Shown piece after piece: positions 8,970 to 17,719 of a stretch of 64,000 nucleotides of DNA. A model generated the notes under the pieces. It was not told where the DNA came from. It did no database searches and saw only the letters and a list, made by a program, of their open reading frames with translations. This DNA is from Rhodoblastus sphagnicola. Lineage in GTDB: Bacteria > Pseudomonadota > Alphaproteobacteria > Rhizobiales > Beijerinckiaceae. Each line of letters starts with the position of its first letter. Position 1 is the first letter of the stretch. Location of the stretch: positions 37,928-101,927 of the forward strand of contig NZ_NHSJ01000018.1 in assembly GCF_002937075.1 (NCBI RefSeq). Reading direction: 5' to 3'. The translations under genes and the position numbers were made by a program.

Positions 8970-10103
8970 TCAAACTTTCCCGGCGCCGAGCCTGTCATAG
9001 AAATCGAGATGCGCGCGCGCCGCTTCGTCCCATGATTTGGCGAGGGAGACGCCGACCGCGTCCTCCCGATGGGCGAAAGCGGTTAGAACCGCATCGGCGA
9101 AAACGTCAGGCGCCGCGTCGATTGGACAGAGCACGGTCGCCGGATTGTCGATCTTCGACTTGAGGGATGGCGAAAAATCGAATTCGTCCTGACGCTCGGG
9201 ATGGGTCGAGACGAGCGGAACGGCAAGTTGGCTGACGGCTTGAAAGCTGCCTCGGCGGGCGCTGACGCCATCGGTGAAAGGCAACAGAATCACGTCCGCG
9301 GCGGAAAGCGTCGCCATCAGTTCGGCCTCGTCGTCGATCCGACCCCGGAAATCGAGCCATTCCGCGACTTTGAGCTGGCGCGCCAAGACGAAGAAGGCCT
9401 CCCGGTCCTTTGGCTTGTCCCAGAGAAAATCGCCGCAAACCAGCAATCGCGCTTTGACGCCGCGTTGCTGGAGGACCGCGACGACCCGCAACAGCAGATC
9501 CGGCCGCTTGCTGGCGTAGAGAACGCCGAAAAATCCGATGACGATTTCCGCCCGCGCGGCTCCGTCGCCATGTGTCTTGACGCGTTCTTGCGCGACGCGG
9601 TCCGGGTCGAGGCCGACGGGCATGATGTTCGGCCCGATCGGGATGACGGGCGCGGCCTGTTTCTTCGCGGTTCCGACCAGCGGCGCGCCCAGAAAGGCTT
9701 CGCGCTGTTGCCGCGAGACGAAGATGAATCCGTCCGACGCCAGTATGTCCGGGATGATCGACAGGTAGCGCAACGGATTGAGCGAGGTCCATTCATGCAA
9801 GGTGATGGCGATGCGCCCCTTTGGCGTCGCCAACCGCGCCGCCATCAGCGCCCATCCTGGCGCGAGGCTGTTGCCCCAGCCTTCTATCGGCAGTTGAAAA
9901 TGCGCGATCCGACCCTCGCGCAAGACCTTGACGATCGCGCCGACGAAAGCAAGCGGATGCTCGGGCTCGATGAGTTGAATGGCGGCGAAGCCCGGCCTGT
10001 TTGCGTTGATCGCGTCGCGAAGCCGGTGCGAAGCGTCCATCACCGCGCAGGTGACGGGTCGGGCCGAGCCGAAAATCACGACGGAGGACGACGGAGCGGG
10101 CAT
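8970..10103 (-). CDS. Glycosyltransferase, GT4-like (GT-B fold)
   Basis: A 377-residue cytoplasmic enzyme that should add a sugar to a surface polysaccharide. The C-terminal half has the GT-B nucleotide-sugar region: IVIGFFGVLYASKRPDLLLR, then LLVCGDFL, EWLDFRGRIDDEAELMATLS and ADVILLPFTDG. These fit GT4, although the usual E-x7-E motif is degenerate (SARRGSFQAVSQLAVPLVST). The N-terminal half holds a helix-rich acceptor domain (HFQLPIEGWGNSLAPGWALM). The donor and acceptor sugars cannot be predicted. It lies 108 bases downstream of the O-antigen-ligase-like gene in the same direction. Confidence 0.85.
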   Translation of the reverse strand: MPAPSSSVVIFGSARPVTCAVMDASHRLRDAINANRPGFAAIQLIEPEHPLAFVGAIVKVLREGRIAHFQLPIEGWGNSLAPGWALMAARLATPKGRIAITLHEWTSLNPLRYLSIIPDILASDGFIFVSRQQREAFLGAPLVGTAKKQAAPVIPIGPNIMPVGLDPDRVAQERVKTHGDGAARAEIVIGFFGVLYASKRPDLLLRVVAVLQQRGVKARLLVCGDFLWDKPKDREAFFVLARQLKVAEWLDFRGRIDDEAELMATLSAADVILLPFTDGVSARRGSFQAVSQLAVPLVSTHPERQDEFDFSPSLKSKIDNPATVLCPIDAAPDVFADAVLTAFAHREDAVGVSLAKSWDEAARAHLDFYDRLGAGKV

Positions 10104-10211
10104 GGACGTGGTTCCTGTAACGACGCGACGCAGCGCAACAATCGCGCCGATATCGGCGCCCTCATGCGTGCGCCGCGCCCGGATTTGTGGCCGCGCCGAT
10201 CGACAAGCCGG

Positions 10212-11510
10212 TCAATCGCGGTCGTCCACATTTCCAGACGTTTCGGCGGAATGCGTTGCAAGGGGCTCGGCGCGCGCGTTCGGGCGGGCCGTTGCGAGCC
10301 AGCGCAATCGCGCCGCCTCGAGCCCCCAAACAGAGCCAACCGACAGATAGAACATGCGCCAGTGGTCGATATCGATCTGCATGGCTTGAAGGAAATAGAC
10401 AAACGTCGCTGGAAACAGCACCTGGGCCTGTCGCTGATACGGATGGGAACGCCCGCAGAGGCGGAAGCCGACGAACCCGGTGGTCAGCGCAAGCGCGATG
10501 AAACTGAAGCCCCCCAGCCATCCGTTGGAAGCGAAGGAATTGACATAGGAATTATGCGGTTCGAGACCGAATGTCAGGCGAAAGCGCAGCGGACCGAAGC
10601 CGTTCGGCCGGTCCAGCAGCATGGGAATGGCGCGGATCTGGCGGCCGAAGCGACCGTCCGGGCCTTCGTCGTAATCGTGTCCCAGGGAAACCCGCTCGGA
10701 AAAAGACGTCCGCAAGCTATCGACGGACAGGGCGGCGCCGACGCCGACGATCACCATCAGCAGCACGCCAGCCGCACTTGCGGCGACGCGAAAACGCATG
10801 CGCTTGCTGTCGGCCGTCACGATCAGGAAGCCGACCATCATCGCCAGAGCGAAAGCCGCGGCGCCCCAGGACCCGCGCGAGAAGGACAGGAACAAGCCCG
10901 CCGCGACGAGTCCGAGGCTTGGCAGTTCGATCCACAAACGTTTCGCGCGGCCAAGCAGCAGTCGCTGCGTGAGAACGAGGAAACCAATGACCATGTAGGA
11001 GCCGAGAACGTTCGGATCCTTGAAGAACGCCGTGGCGCGCTCGGCGCTATCGAGGTCTCCCCCGCCAAAATTGGCGATCCAGGCCAGGACGGCGACGGCG
11101 CCGGCGAAAACGCAACTGACGACATAGGCGTTGAACAGCAGTTCAAGGCGTCGGGTCGTGCGCTCGCACAAGAAGATCGCGAAAAAAAGACAGGTCGTTG
11201 CAAGATATAGGGTGCTGAACATATACCCGACGGGATCGGGTTCGTTCCAATAGGGGATGAGCGCGATGAACCCGCCCAACGTCCATGCCGACACCAAGAC
11301 GACCAGCGGCAGGACGGTCCGATGAATTGAAAATCCGCGTAAAGCCCAAGCAAAAATCGTGATGAGGATGAGCACGTCATAGGGCGCGGGTTCGATGAAA
11401 ACCACCGACCCGCTGGCGACCGTCAACCAGAAAAGGCTTTCATCCAGCCGAGGGAAAGAGACAATTCTCCCCGCTTTGGGCTGCCGCGCGTTGAAAACAT
11501 TGTCGGTCAT
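10212..11510 (-). CDS. O-antigen ligase / polymerase family membrane protein
   Basis: It likely polymerises or ligates polysaccharide repeat units at the periplasmic face. The protein has 432 residues with about 11-12 membrane segments (SLFWLTVASGSVVFIEPAPY, VLPLVVLVSAWTLGGFIALI). A large periplasmic loop between late helices contains RAIPMLLDRPNGFGPLRFRL followed by LEPHNSYVNSFASNGW. The 'HNxY' motif is the hallmark of the Wzy_C/WaaL superfamily. The start ATG overlaps the stop of the upstream glycosyltransferase by four bases (TCAT at 11507-11510), so the two are translationally coupled. Polymerase and ligase cannot be told apart by sequence alone. Confidence 0.85.
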   Translation of the reverse strand: MTDNVFNARQPKAGRIVSFPRLDESLFWLTVASGSVVFIEPAPYDVLILITIFAWALRGFSIHRTVLPLVVLVSAWTLGGFIALIPYWNEPDPVGYMFSTLYLATTCLFFAIFLCERTTRRLELLFNAYVVSCVFAGAVAVLAWIANFGGGDLDSAERATAFFKDPNVLGSYMVIGFLVLTQRLLLGRAKRLWIELPSLGLVAAGLFLSFSRGSWGAAAFALAMMVGFLIVTADSKRMRFRVAASAAGVLLMVIVGVGAALSVDSLRTSFSERVSLGHDYDEGPDGRFGRQIRAIPMLLDRPNGFGPLRFRLTFGLEPHNSYVNSFASNGWLGGFSFIALALTTGFVGFRLCGRSHPYQRQAQVLFPATFVYFLQAMQIDIDHWRMFYLSVGSVWGLEAARLRWLATARPNARAEPLATHSAETSGNVDDRD

Positions 11511-12679
11511 GGCGCGCGCGGCGCCATTTGCAAAGCTTGCGGTTCGCTGCGCGCCAGCGCGCGATAATATCCCGCCATGATCGAATCGACCATGGACGCG
11601 ATTTGAAAATTCTCTTTGACATGCTGCGTCAGCGCCGAACAGACTTCTTGTTGGACCGTATCGTTCTCTTGCAAGGCGGCCACCATGGCGGCGGCCAGAA
11701 CCGCCGGGTCGGCGGGCGCAATCAGCCTGTCGCGGTAAGGGCCGAAAATTTCACCCGCGCCGCCCACGGCGGTGGCGATGAGGGGCCTGCCGCAAGCGAT
11801 CGCCTCGAGGATGATATAGGGAAGGGATTCGACGCGGCTCGGCGACACGACAATGCGGCCCAGCGCGAAGGCTTCCTGCGCGGGGCGCGGTCCGGCCAGG
11901 GTGATAGAGCCAGCCATGCCGGATTTGTCGACGATGGCTGCGAGGACGTCGCGTTCCGGGCCGGCCCCGACAATGACCAGTCGCGGCGCAAACCGCCCGC
12001 CCGAATGGATGATGGCGAGCGCTTCGATCAAGGTATCGACGCCCTTGCGAACCGCCAACTCGCCCACATAGACAAATTCGGCCGCGTCGGGCGACGGCGT
12101 CACCCTGACAAAATCCCTGGGGCCGATGCCGTTCCTGGCCACGTTCACGAGCGCCGCGCCCGGCCCGATCTCGCTGGCGTATTTTTTCGCCATATATTCG
12201 CTTTCGAACTGCAAAAGATCGGTCGTGCGTTCGAGCAGGCGCTCGGCCAGCATGTACATCCGATGTCCGGCGACCTGATGAAAGCTGCCGCCATGCGGGG
12301 TATAGATGCGCGCCGGGCGCTTCGGCAGGGGCAGGAAGCCGGTCAGCCGCGCATAAAGGCCGCCTTTTGCGCCGTGCGCATGCACGATGTCCGGACGCAG
12401 GCGCCGAATCCGCGCATAAATTCGCGCGAAGATGAACACATCGCCGAGACGCGGCTCACGATGCATGGGCAACCGAACGACGCCAAGCTTCATGCGCGGC
12501 GCGATCGCCGCCAACTGTCTCTCCGCTTTTTCGCCGCCGGCAAGGGAATCGACGATCAGGCCGACCTCGTGGCCACGAGACGCTTGTTCGCCCGCCAAAT
12601 CCATCACATGCCGAAACAGGCCGCCGACCGGCGCCCTGAAGACATGGACAATCCGCAGGCTTCGCTCGTTCGAAAGCAT
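11507..12679 (-). CDS. Glycosyltransferase family 4, first gene of the polysaccharide locus
   Basis: This 390-residue enzyme has clear GT4 features. These are the N-terminal LRIVHVFRAPVGGLFRHVMD, DIVHAHGAKGGLYARLTGF, YTPHGGSFH, the donor domain FVYVGELAVRKGVDTLIEAL, RLVIVGAGPERDVL, and the E-x7-E motif in SPSRVESLPYIILEAIACG. I chose the ATG at 12679 because the only upstream in-frame ATG (12742) would place the CtrA box and promoter-like AT-rich bases inside the coding region. The next gene overlaps by four bases. The CtrA site 45 bases upstream implies cell-cycle-linked expression of the locus. Confidence 0.88.
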   Translation of the reverse strand: MLSNERSLRIVHVFRAPVGGLFRHVMDLAGEQASRGHEVGLIVDSLAGGEKAERQLAAIAPRMKLGVVRLPMHREPRLGDVFIFARIYARIRRLRPDIVHAHGAKGGLYARLTGFLPLPKRPARIYTPHGGSFHQVAGHRMYMLAERLLERTTDLLQFESEYMAKKYASEIGPGAALVNVARNGIGPRDFVRVTPSPDAAEFVYVGELAVRKGVDTLIEALAIIHSGGRFAPRLVIVGAGPERDVLAAIVDKSGMAGSITLAGPRPAQEAFALGRIVVSPSRVESLPYIILEAIACGRPLIATAVGGAGEIFGPYRDRLIAPADPAVLAAAMVAALQENDTVQQEVCSALTQHVKENFQIASMVDSIMAGYYRALARSEPQALQMAPRAP

Positions 12680-12723
12680 CGAGGTTCCAATCCTGTCACG
12701 CTTATCACAATAATATACTTGAG

Positions 12724-12742
12724 TTAACAAATGCTTAACCAT
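12724..12742 (-). promoter_or_regulatory. CtrA binding site (TTAA-N7-TTAA) upstream of the polysaccharide locus
   Basis: The plus strand reads TTAACAAATGCTTAACCAT: two TTAA half-sites with exactly seven bases between them, the second in the extended TTAACCAT form. This matches the published CtrA consensus. It ends 45 bases before the glycosyltransferase start, a position suited to activation through the -35 region. CtrA itself is encoded at 51737-52438. Confidence 0.75.
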
Positions 12743-12983
12743 TTTGGCGTTCCGCCGGAGACGCCCGACTTGGGCGACGCCGCGAAATCGACGCGGCGCC
12801 AGCGCCAGAACGCGGCAAGCGAGGCGGCCGCGAACAGTTTCGTCAACGCGCGCCGGCGTTGAGATCGGGGCCGCCGTCGCGCGCGACGCGACTTGACGCC
12901 CTGGCCTTCCTGTCGGCTCATGACCACATCCGCGTCACAGCGATCGTCTAGAGTCGATTCTGCGTAAGCAAGAAAAAGGAAAC

Positions 12984-14423
12984 ATGATGCGTCGTCACCG
13001 CCGAGCCAAGATTGTCGCCACCGTCGGTCCCGCGAGTTCATCGCCCGACATGTTGAAAAAATTGTTCGTCGCCGGGGTCGATACATTCCGGCTCAATTTC
13101 AGCCATGGGTCGCATGAGGACCACGCCAAGGTTCATGCCGCCATCCGCGCGCTGGAGGTCGAACTGGGGGCGCCGATCGGCATTCTCCAGGATCTTCAGG
13201 GACCGAAAATCCGGGTTGGAACGATCAGGGATGGCAAGATCAGCGTCGCCGCCGGCGAAAAGATCCGGTTCGTGCCCGAAGGCCATGCCGGCGATGCCAT
13301 GTCGATCCCGCTGCACCATCCGGAGATTTTCGCCGCCGTCCTGCCCGGACAGGATTTGCTGATCGACGATGGCCGCGTGCGCGTGCGCGTCACGCGCATC
13401 GACCACGACGCCATCGACGCCGAGGTGATTTATGGCGGGATCATTTCCAACCGCAAGGGCGTCAATCTTCCCGACACCCTGCTCACCTTGTCGCCGCTGA
13501 CGCCGAAGGATCGCGCCGATCTCGCCTTCGGCCTCGCGCTCGGAGTGGACTGGGTCGCGCTCTCCTTCGTGCAGAAACCGTCCGACGTGATCGAGGCCAA
13601 GGCCCTGATCGGCGACCGGGCGGGCCTCATCGCCAAGATCGAGAAGCCCCAGGCGCTCGATCATATCGACGACATCCTGCGCATTTCCGACGCCATCATG
13701 GTGGCGCGCGGCGATCTCGGCGTCGAAATCCCGCACCAGGACGTGCCGGGGCGCCAGAAGGAACTGGTGCGCGCCGCGCGGCTGGCGGTGAAGCCGGTGA
13801 TCGTCGCCACGCAAATGCTCGATTCCATGGTGTCCTCGCCCGCGCCCACCCGCGCCGAAGCTTCCGACGTGGCGACGGCGATCTATGACGGCGCCGACGC
13901 GGTGATGCTGTCGGCGGAATCGGCGGCCGGCGATTATCCCGTGGAGACCGTGAGAATGATGGACAGCATCATCCGCGCCACCGAGGGCCACAAGCTCTAC
14001 CATTCGATCGTGCATGCGACCCAGCCGGCCACGGAGGAGACGCCGCCCCACGCCGTCGCCGCCGCCGCCGCCGATCTCGCCGAAGCCATCGGGGCGCCGG
14101 TGATCGTCGCCTTCACCTCCTCGGGGACCACCGCCGCGCGCATCGCGCGCAAACGGCCGGTGCTGCCGATCCTGGCGATCACGCCGAATATCGCGATTTC
14201 CCGGCGCCTGAGGTTGCTGTGGGGCGTGCGGGGCTTCCACTCGCAAGCGGTGCATGGCTACGACGAAATGATCGCGCATGCGACCAAGACGGCGCGCGAC
14301 GAGCAATTCGCGGAGCCGGGAGACTTCATTGTCGTCGTGTTCGGCATCCCCTTCGGGCAAGCGGGAACGACCAACAATCTACGCGTGGTGCAAGTGAGCG
14401 GAAAGCCGGCGAGCGACGATTGA
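12984..14423 (+). CDS. pyk: Pyruvate kinase
   Basis: It converts phosphoenolpyruvate and ADP to pyruvate and ATP. The 479-residue protein shows family motifs in order: RRAKIVATVGPASSSPDMLK, the substrate region FRLNFSHGSHEDH, LQDLQGPKIRVG, the signature-bearing LIAKIEKPQALDHIDDIL, MVARGDLGVEIP, and VATQMLDSM. A complete C-terminal allosteric domain follows (VIVAFTSSGTTAARIARKRP). The start ATG follows AAAAAGGAAAC; a second ATG three bases later is equally possible. The gene stands alone, and the 3' flank begins immediately with a tandem repeat. Confidence 0.96.
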   Translation: MMRRHRRAKIVATVGPASSSPDMLKKLFVAGVDTFRLNFSHGSHEDHAKVHAAIRALEVELGAPIGILQDLQGPKIRVGTIRDGKISVAAGEKIRFVPEGHAGDAMSIPLHHPEIFAAVLPGQDLLIDDGRVRVRVTRIDHDAIDAEVIYGGIISNRKGVNLPDTLLTLSPLTPKDRADLAFGLALGVDWVALSFVQKPSDVIEAKALIGDRAGLIAKIEKPQALDHIDDILRISDAIMVARGDLGVEIPHQDVPGRQKELVRAARLAVKPVIVATQMLDSMVSSPAPTRAEASDVATAIYDGADAVMLSAESAAGDYPVETVRMMDSIIRATEGHKLYHSIVHATQPATEETPPHAVAAAAADLAEAIGAPVIVAFTSSGTTAARIARKRPVLPILAITPNIAISRRLRLLWGVRGFHSQAVHGYDEMIAHATKTARDEQFAEPGDFIVVVFGIPFGQAGTTNNLRVVQVSGKPASDD

Positions 14424-14426
14424 GGG

Positions 14427-14624
14427 GCGGCGGGATGTCCTGGCGCAGCGGGATGTCCTGGCGCGGCGGAAGGTCCTGACGCGGCGAGATGTCCTGACGC
14501 AGCGAGATGTCCTGACGCAGCGAGATGTCCTGACGCGGCGAGATGTCCTGACGCGGCGAGATGTCCTGACGCGGCGGGATGTCCTGGCGCGGCGGAAGGT
14601 CCTGGCGCGGCGGGATGTCCTGGC
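14427..14624. repeat. 18-bp tandem repeat, 11 copies
   Basis: Eleven contiguous copies of an 18-base unit (consensus GCGGCGRGATGTCCTGRC) start three bases after the pyk stop codon. Variation is limited to a few positions: GCGG/GCAG, GGG/GAG/GGAAG and TGGC/TGAC. Outer copies carry the TGGC ending and inner copies TGAC, which suggests expansion from the middle. The unit is a multiple of three with no stop in two minus-strand frames, so those frames read as hexapeptide repeats (RQDI-S/P-P or GH-L/P-AA-S/P). There is no good evidence that these are translated. Confidence 0.9.
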
Positions 14625-14717
14625 GATGCAACTTTTGGTGATTGGCCAAGGCGCTGATTGTTAATCCCGACAATTCGACTTATCCTGATCTGTTCGTTTG
14701 AATTCGGGAGGGTTGAA

Positions 14718-14834
14718 ATGAACATACTCAGGAAGATAATCGCCGCTTTGTTGGGCGACGATGGCGCGCCAAGCCTTTATTCGGGCCTGGTGGTCGGCGA
14801 TGTCTATCGCCGGGGCGACGACAGAAACCACTGA
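14718..14834 (+). CDS. Possible small protein, 38 residues
   Basis: An ATG preceded by GGGAGGGTTGAA, a strong Shine-Dalgarno sequence, opens a 38-codon frame. It starts MNILRKIIAALLGDDG, continues LYSGLVVGDVYRRGDD and ends at TGA. The amphipathic N-terminal helix followed by a polar tail suggests a membrane-associated peptide. It lies between the tandem repeat and coaD with no overlap. I do not recognise a family; support is the ribosome site and clean isolation. Confidence 0.45.
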   Translation: MNILRKIIAALLGDDGAPSLYSGLVVGDVYRRGDDRNH

Positions 14835-14906
14835 CGACAGGTAAACGGCGCGCGAAACTCGCGCGCCGGCATTGCGCGGACGCGCCGCCTCCGCTAACCA
14901 TGCGAC

Positions 14907-15404
14907 ATGATCCGCGTCGCGCTCTATTCGGGTTCGTTCGACCCCGTCACCAACGGACATATCGACGTCATTCGCGCGGCCATGGGCCTGTGCGACCGGC
15001 TGGTCGTCGCCATCGGCACGCATCCGGGCAAGTCGCCCCTCTTCACCGTCGAGGAGCGCGCCGACCTGCTCAGGCAAGTCTGCGCCGAGGATGCGCTGGC
15101 GAAAAATTGCGAGCTGGCGGTGTCCACCTTCGCCGGCCTCGCCGTCGAAGCGGCGCGCGAACATGGCGCCAGCGTCATCATTCGCGGCCTGCGCGACGGC
15201 ACCGATCTCGATTATGAAATGTCCATGGCCGGCATGAACGGCGTGATGGCGCCGGCGATTCAGACCGTGTTCCTCCCGGCCGGCTTGAACGTGCGTCACA
15301 TCACCGCCACTTTGGTGCGTCAGGTGGCGTTGATGGGCGGGGATGTCACCGCCTTCGCGCCGGCGCCGGTGGTGGAGGCCCTGCGCCGCAAGGCCCGCGC
15401 GTAA
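14907..15404 (+). CDS. coaD: Phosphopantetheine adenylyltransferase
   Basis: It transfers AMP from ATP to 4'-phosphopantetheine in coenzyme A synthesis. The 165-residue sequence opens with [18 protein letters not shown], including the T/HxGH nucleotidyltransferase motif. It continues with the substrate segment [20 protein letters not shown] and the late [19 protein letters not shown]. Length and motifs match the family. The final CoA step enzyme, coaE, is encoded far away at 55180. Two cyclophilin genes follow in the same direction, 20 bases after the stop for the first, so coaD and the exported cyclophilin probably share a transcript. Confidence 0.95.
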   Translation: MIRVALYSGSFDPVTNGHIDVIRAAMGLCDRLVVAIGTHPGKSPLFTVEERADLLRQVCAEDALAKNCELAVSTFAGLAVEAAREHGASVIIRGLRDGTDLDYEMSMAGMNGVMAPAIQTVFLPAGLNVRHITATLVRQVALMGGDVTAFAPAPVVEALRRKARA

Positions 15405-15424
15405 CTCCCTGGAAAGGAAGAGAA

Positions 15425-15979
15425 ATGAAGGATTCAGTCGATCGCCGCCGCTTTTCGCGCGGTCTCGCCCTGCTGGCCGGCGCGTTCGCCGCCGTCGGCC
15501 CGGCCCGCGCGGCGGACGACCCGGAAAACCTGCTCTATCTGCAACTCAAGGACGGCCGCGTGGTGATCCGGCTGCGCCCGGATCTCGCGCCCAAACACGT
15601 CGAGCAGATCAAGACCCTGGCGCGGCGCGGTTTTTACGACGGCATCGTGTTCCATCGCGTGATCGAGGGCTTCATGGCCCAGACCGGCGATCCCACCGGC
15701 ACGGGCGCGGGCGGGTCCGACCTGCCGAACATCGCCGCCGAATTCTCGTCGGAGCCGTTCAAGCGGGGCACGCTGGGCATGGCGCGCTCGGCCTCGCCGA
15801 ACTCAGCGAATTCGCAGTTCTTCATCTGCTTTGCGCCGGCATCCTTCCTCAACGGCCAGTATACCGTATGGGGCGAGGTGATTTCCGGCATGGAATTCGT
15901 CGACAAGATCAAGCGCGGCGAGCCGCCGGCCAATCCGGACAAAATCGTCAGCTTGAAGGTCGCCGCTGACGTGAAGTGA
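15425..15979 (+). CDS. Exported cyclophilin-type peptidyl-prolyl isomerase
   Basis: It catalyses proline cis-trans isomerisation in the periplasm. The 184-residue protein begins with a signal-type segment (RRFSRGLALLAGAFAAVGPARA, the RRFSRG suggesting Tat or Sec export). A complete cyclophilin domain follows: FYDGIVFHRVIEGFMAQTGD, GTGAGGSDLPNIAAEFS, LGMARSASPNSANSQFFICF and YTVWGEVISGMEFVDKI. The catalytic arginine lies in FHRVI. It is followed by a cytoplasmic paralogue, separated only by a dispersed repeat. This suggests a local duplication in which one copy gained an export signal. Confidence 0.93.
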   Translation: MKDSVDRRRFSRGLALLAGAFAAVGPARAADDPENLLYLQLKDGRVVIRLRPDLAPKHVEQIKTLARRGFYDGIVFHRVIEGFMAQTGDPTGTGAGGSDLPNIAAEFSSEPFKRGTLGMARSASPNSANSQFFICFAPASFLNGQYTVWGEVISGMEFVDKIKRGEPPANPDKIVSLKVAADVK

Positions 15980-15996
15980 CACCAGACGTCAAATCC

Positions 15997-16059
15997 GTGA
16001 ACCGCCCTCGCCCTTCGAGACGGCCGCTGTCGCGGCCTCCTCAGGGTGAGGGGCTACTC
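15997..16059. repeat. Dispersed intergenic repeat family B
   Basis: The unit reads ACCGCCCTCGCCCTTCGAGA, then a short hairpin and CCTCCTCAGGGTGAGGGGCT. It fills the gap between the two cyclophilin genes. Other copies are at 23219-23343 (paired), 42717-42846 (paired) and 43060-43120. It is intergenic and palindromic like family A but has a distinct core (CTTCGAGACGGC). Confidence 0.75.
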
Positions 16060-16075
16060 TAGAAAAGGAAAACAT

Positions 16076-16531
16076 ATGTCCGACGAAGGCAATCTGATGA
16101 CGCTCGAAACCTCCAAGGGCGTGGTGGTGATCCGCATGCGCCCCGATCTGGCGCCGAACCATGTCGCCCACATCAAGAAGCTGGTGGGCGAGGGTTTTTA
16201 TGACGGCGTCGTGTTTCACCGCGTGATCGACGGCTTCATGGCCCAAACCGGCTGCCCGCATGGCACGGGCACGGGCGGCTCGAAATATCCCAACCTGAAG
16301 CAGGAATTCAACGCGGCGCCGCATGTGCGCGGCACGGCCTCGATGGCCCGCGCCCAGTCGCCGGATTCGGCCAATTCGCAGTTCTTCATCTGCTTCGACA
16401 ACGCCCGCTTCCTCGACAAGCAATATACCGTCTGGGGCGAAGTGATCGAAGGCATGGAGAATGTCGACAAGATCAAGCGCGGCGAGCCGGTGCGCGACCC
16501 CGACACGATCATTTCCGCCAAAATTTCCTGA
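16076..16531 (+). CDS. Cytoplasmic cyclophilin-type peptidyl-prolyl isomerase
   Basis: A 151-residue single-domain cyclophilin without a signal peptide. Motifs are FYDGVVFHRVIDGFMAQTGC, GTGTGGSKYPNLKQEFNAAP, SMARAQSPDSANSQFFICFD and YTVWGEVIEGMENVDKI. The ATG at 16076 follows AAAAGGAAAAC and is the only start that excludes repeat sequence from the protein. It is very close in sequence to the exported isomerase just upstream, which supports tandem duplication. Confidence 0.94.
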   Translation: MSDEGNLMTLETSKGVVVIRMRPDLAPNHVAHIKKLVGEGFYDGVVFHRVIDGFMAQTGCPHGTGTGGSKYPNLKQEFNAAPHVRGTASMARAQSPDSANSQFFICFDNARFLDKQYTVWGEVIEGMENVDKIKRGEPVRDPDTIISAKIS

Positions 16532-16957
16532 TCGGGGAAGGTTTCCTGACGCGCGGCGGCGGGGGCTCGCCCCCCCCGCCGACGCGCGTCGGATCGACAA
16601 GCCCGTTCATCGCTCGCGTTGACGGGACAATCGCGCGAATGCTAAAAAAAAGCCGCTCTGGCGGAGCTGAACGGCGTGTCCGGAAAACTACTTGCCCCGA
16701 AAGCGAAACGGTTTGTCGCGGGGGGTGTGGTGTGTCCGATCGAAGAGCGCTCAATTTCATAGCCGCTGCGCCACGATGGCCCAGGCAAAGCAATCCCGGC
16801 TCCCTGCTGTCGATTTTCCCGGCATTTCCCGAGGCCATGCGCCGCTCGCGCCCTTCCGTCATCGCGCCCGCATTTTGTCTGGCGGCGCGCAAGGCCCGCC
16901 GAAAGACGCGGCGCCCGCGTCTCTCGGATAACGGCGCCCATCCGGAGACGATGCGAA
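16532..16957. other. Gene-free stretch of 426 bases
   Basis: I find no convincing coding region. A C-rich/G-rich run (GGGGGCTCGCCCCCCC, about 16560-16577) could form a hairpin and serve as terminator of the cyclophilin gene. The remainder presumably includes the promoter of the methyltransferase gene, but no clear -35/-10 pair stands out. Confidence 0.4.
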
Positions 16958-17689
16958 ATGAATGACGGACACATCCATCTCCCGGTCGCGGAAGCTTATG
17001 ACCGTTGGGCGCCCTTCTATGATTCCTATGACAATCCGATGGTCTTCGGCGCCAGTCAGTTGGTCGGGTTTTTGTCCAAGGCGATCGAGGCCAAGGTCGT
17101 CGTGGAATTCGGCTGCGGCACCGGCCGGAATCTCGCCAGACTGAAGCAGGATGGCGCCGAAAGGCTGATCGGATGCGATGTTTCGCCGGGCATGCTGGAG
17201 AAGGCGCGCGCGCGCGATCCCGCATTCATCCTGTTTCAGCAGGATATGACGCAGCCATTGCCGCTTGCCGATGGCGTCGCCGATCTGGCGCTTTTTTCGC
17301 TGTCTCTCGAACACGTCGCCGAGTTGGTTTCCCCTCTGCGGGAGGCGCGGCGTCTTATCAAGGCGACTGGAGCGATCGCGGTGATCGAAATCCATCCCTT
17401 CCTGTCGCTTGGCGATGTCAGCGCCCATTTCCGCGACGGCGACGCCATCGTGCGGATGCCGACCTTTCCGCATCGCTTCTCCGACTACATCAATGCGGCG
17501 GCGCAGGCCGGTCTGGCGATCGCCGCATGCCGCGAGTGGCGTCCTCGCGATTTTCAGGGGGCTCCGCCAGAAAAGCTCTTCAAGCGAGGGCCAGATATTC
17601 CGCTGCTTGTCGCGTTCACTCTGACAAGAGGCGAGGATGGTCAGTCGCCGGATGCGCCCCGGCGCCCCAGGGAGATCCAATCACGATGA
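16958..17689 (+). CDS. Class I SAM-dependent methyltransferase
   Basis: A 243-residue Rossmann-fold methyltransferase. Motif I is VVVEFGCGTGRNLARL, followed by LIGCDVSPGMLEKARARDPA (acidic ribose-binding Asp), LPLADGVADLALFSLSLEHV (post-II/III) and IAVIEIHPFLSLG. The opening AEAYDRWAPFYDSYDN is typical of UbiE/BioC-like small-molecule methyltransferases. The substrate is unknown. A LOG-family gene follows after 30 bases in the same direction, and the two probably share a transcript. Confidence 0.85.
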   Translation: MNDGHIHLPVAEAYDRWAPFYDSYDNPMVFGASQLVGFLSKAIEAKVVVEFGCGTGRNLARLKQDGAERLIGCDVSPGMLEKARARDPAFILFQQDMTQPLPLADGVADLALFSLSLEHVAELVSPLREARRLIKATGAIAVIEIHPFLSLGDVSAHFRDGDAIVRMPTFPHRFSDYINAAAQAGLAIAACREWRPRDFQGAPPEKLFKRGPDIPLLVAFTLTRGEDGQSPDAPRRPREIQSR

Positions 17690-17719
17690 CAAACAAATTC
17701 GCTCACTGATCGAGGAGCA

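Noticed and set aside
12724..12921. Small minus-strand frame upstream of the glycosyltransferase gene
   Set aside because: It ends inside the CtrA box, is Arg-rich like antisense shadows, and has no ribosome site or family motif.
14326..14673. Minus-strand frame encoding RQDI-type hexapeptide repeats through the 18-bp array
   Set aside because: An 18-bp repeat without stops is automatically open in some frames. There is no ribosome site and a second minus frame is equally open, so I keep only the DNA repeat.
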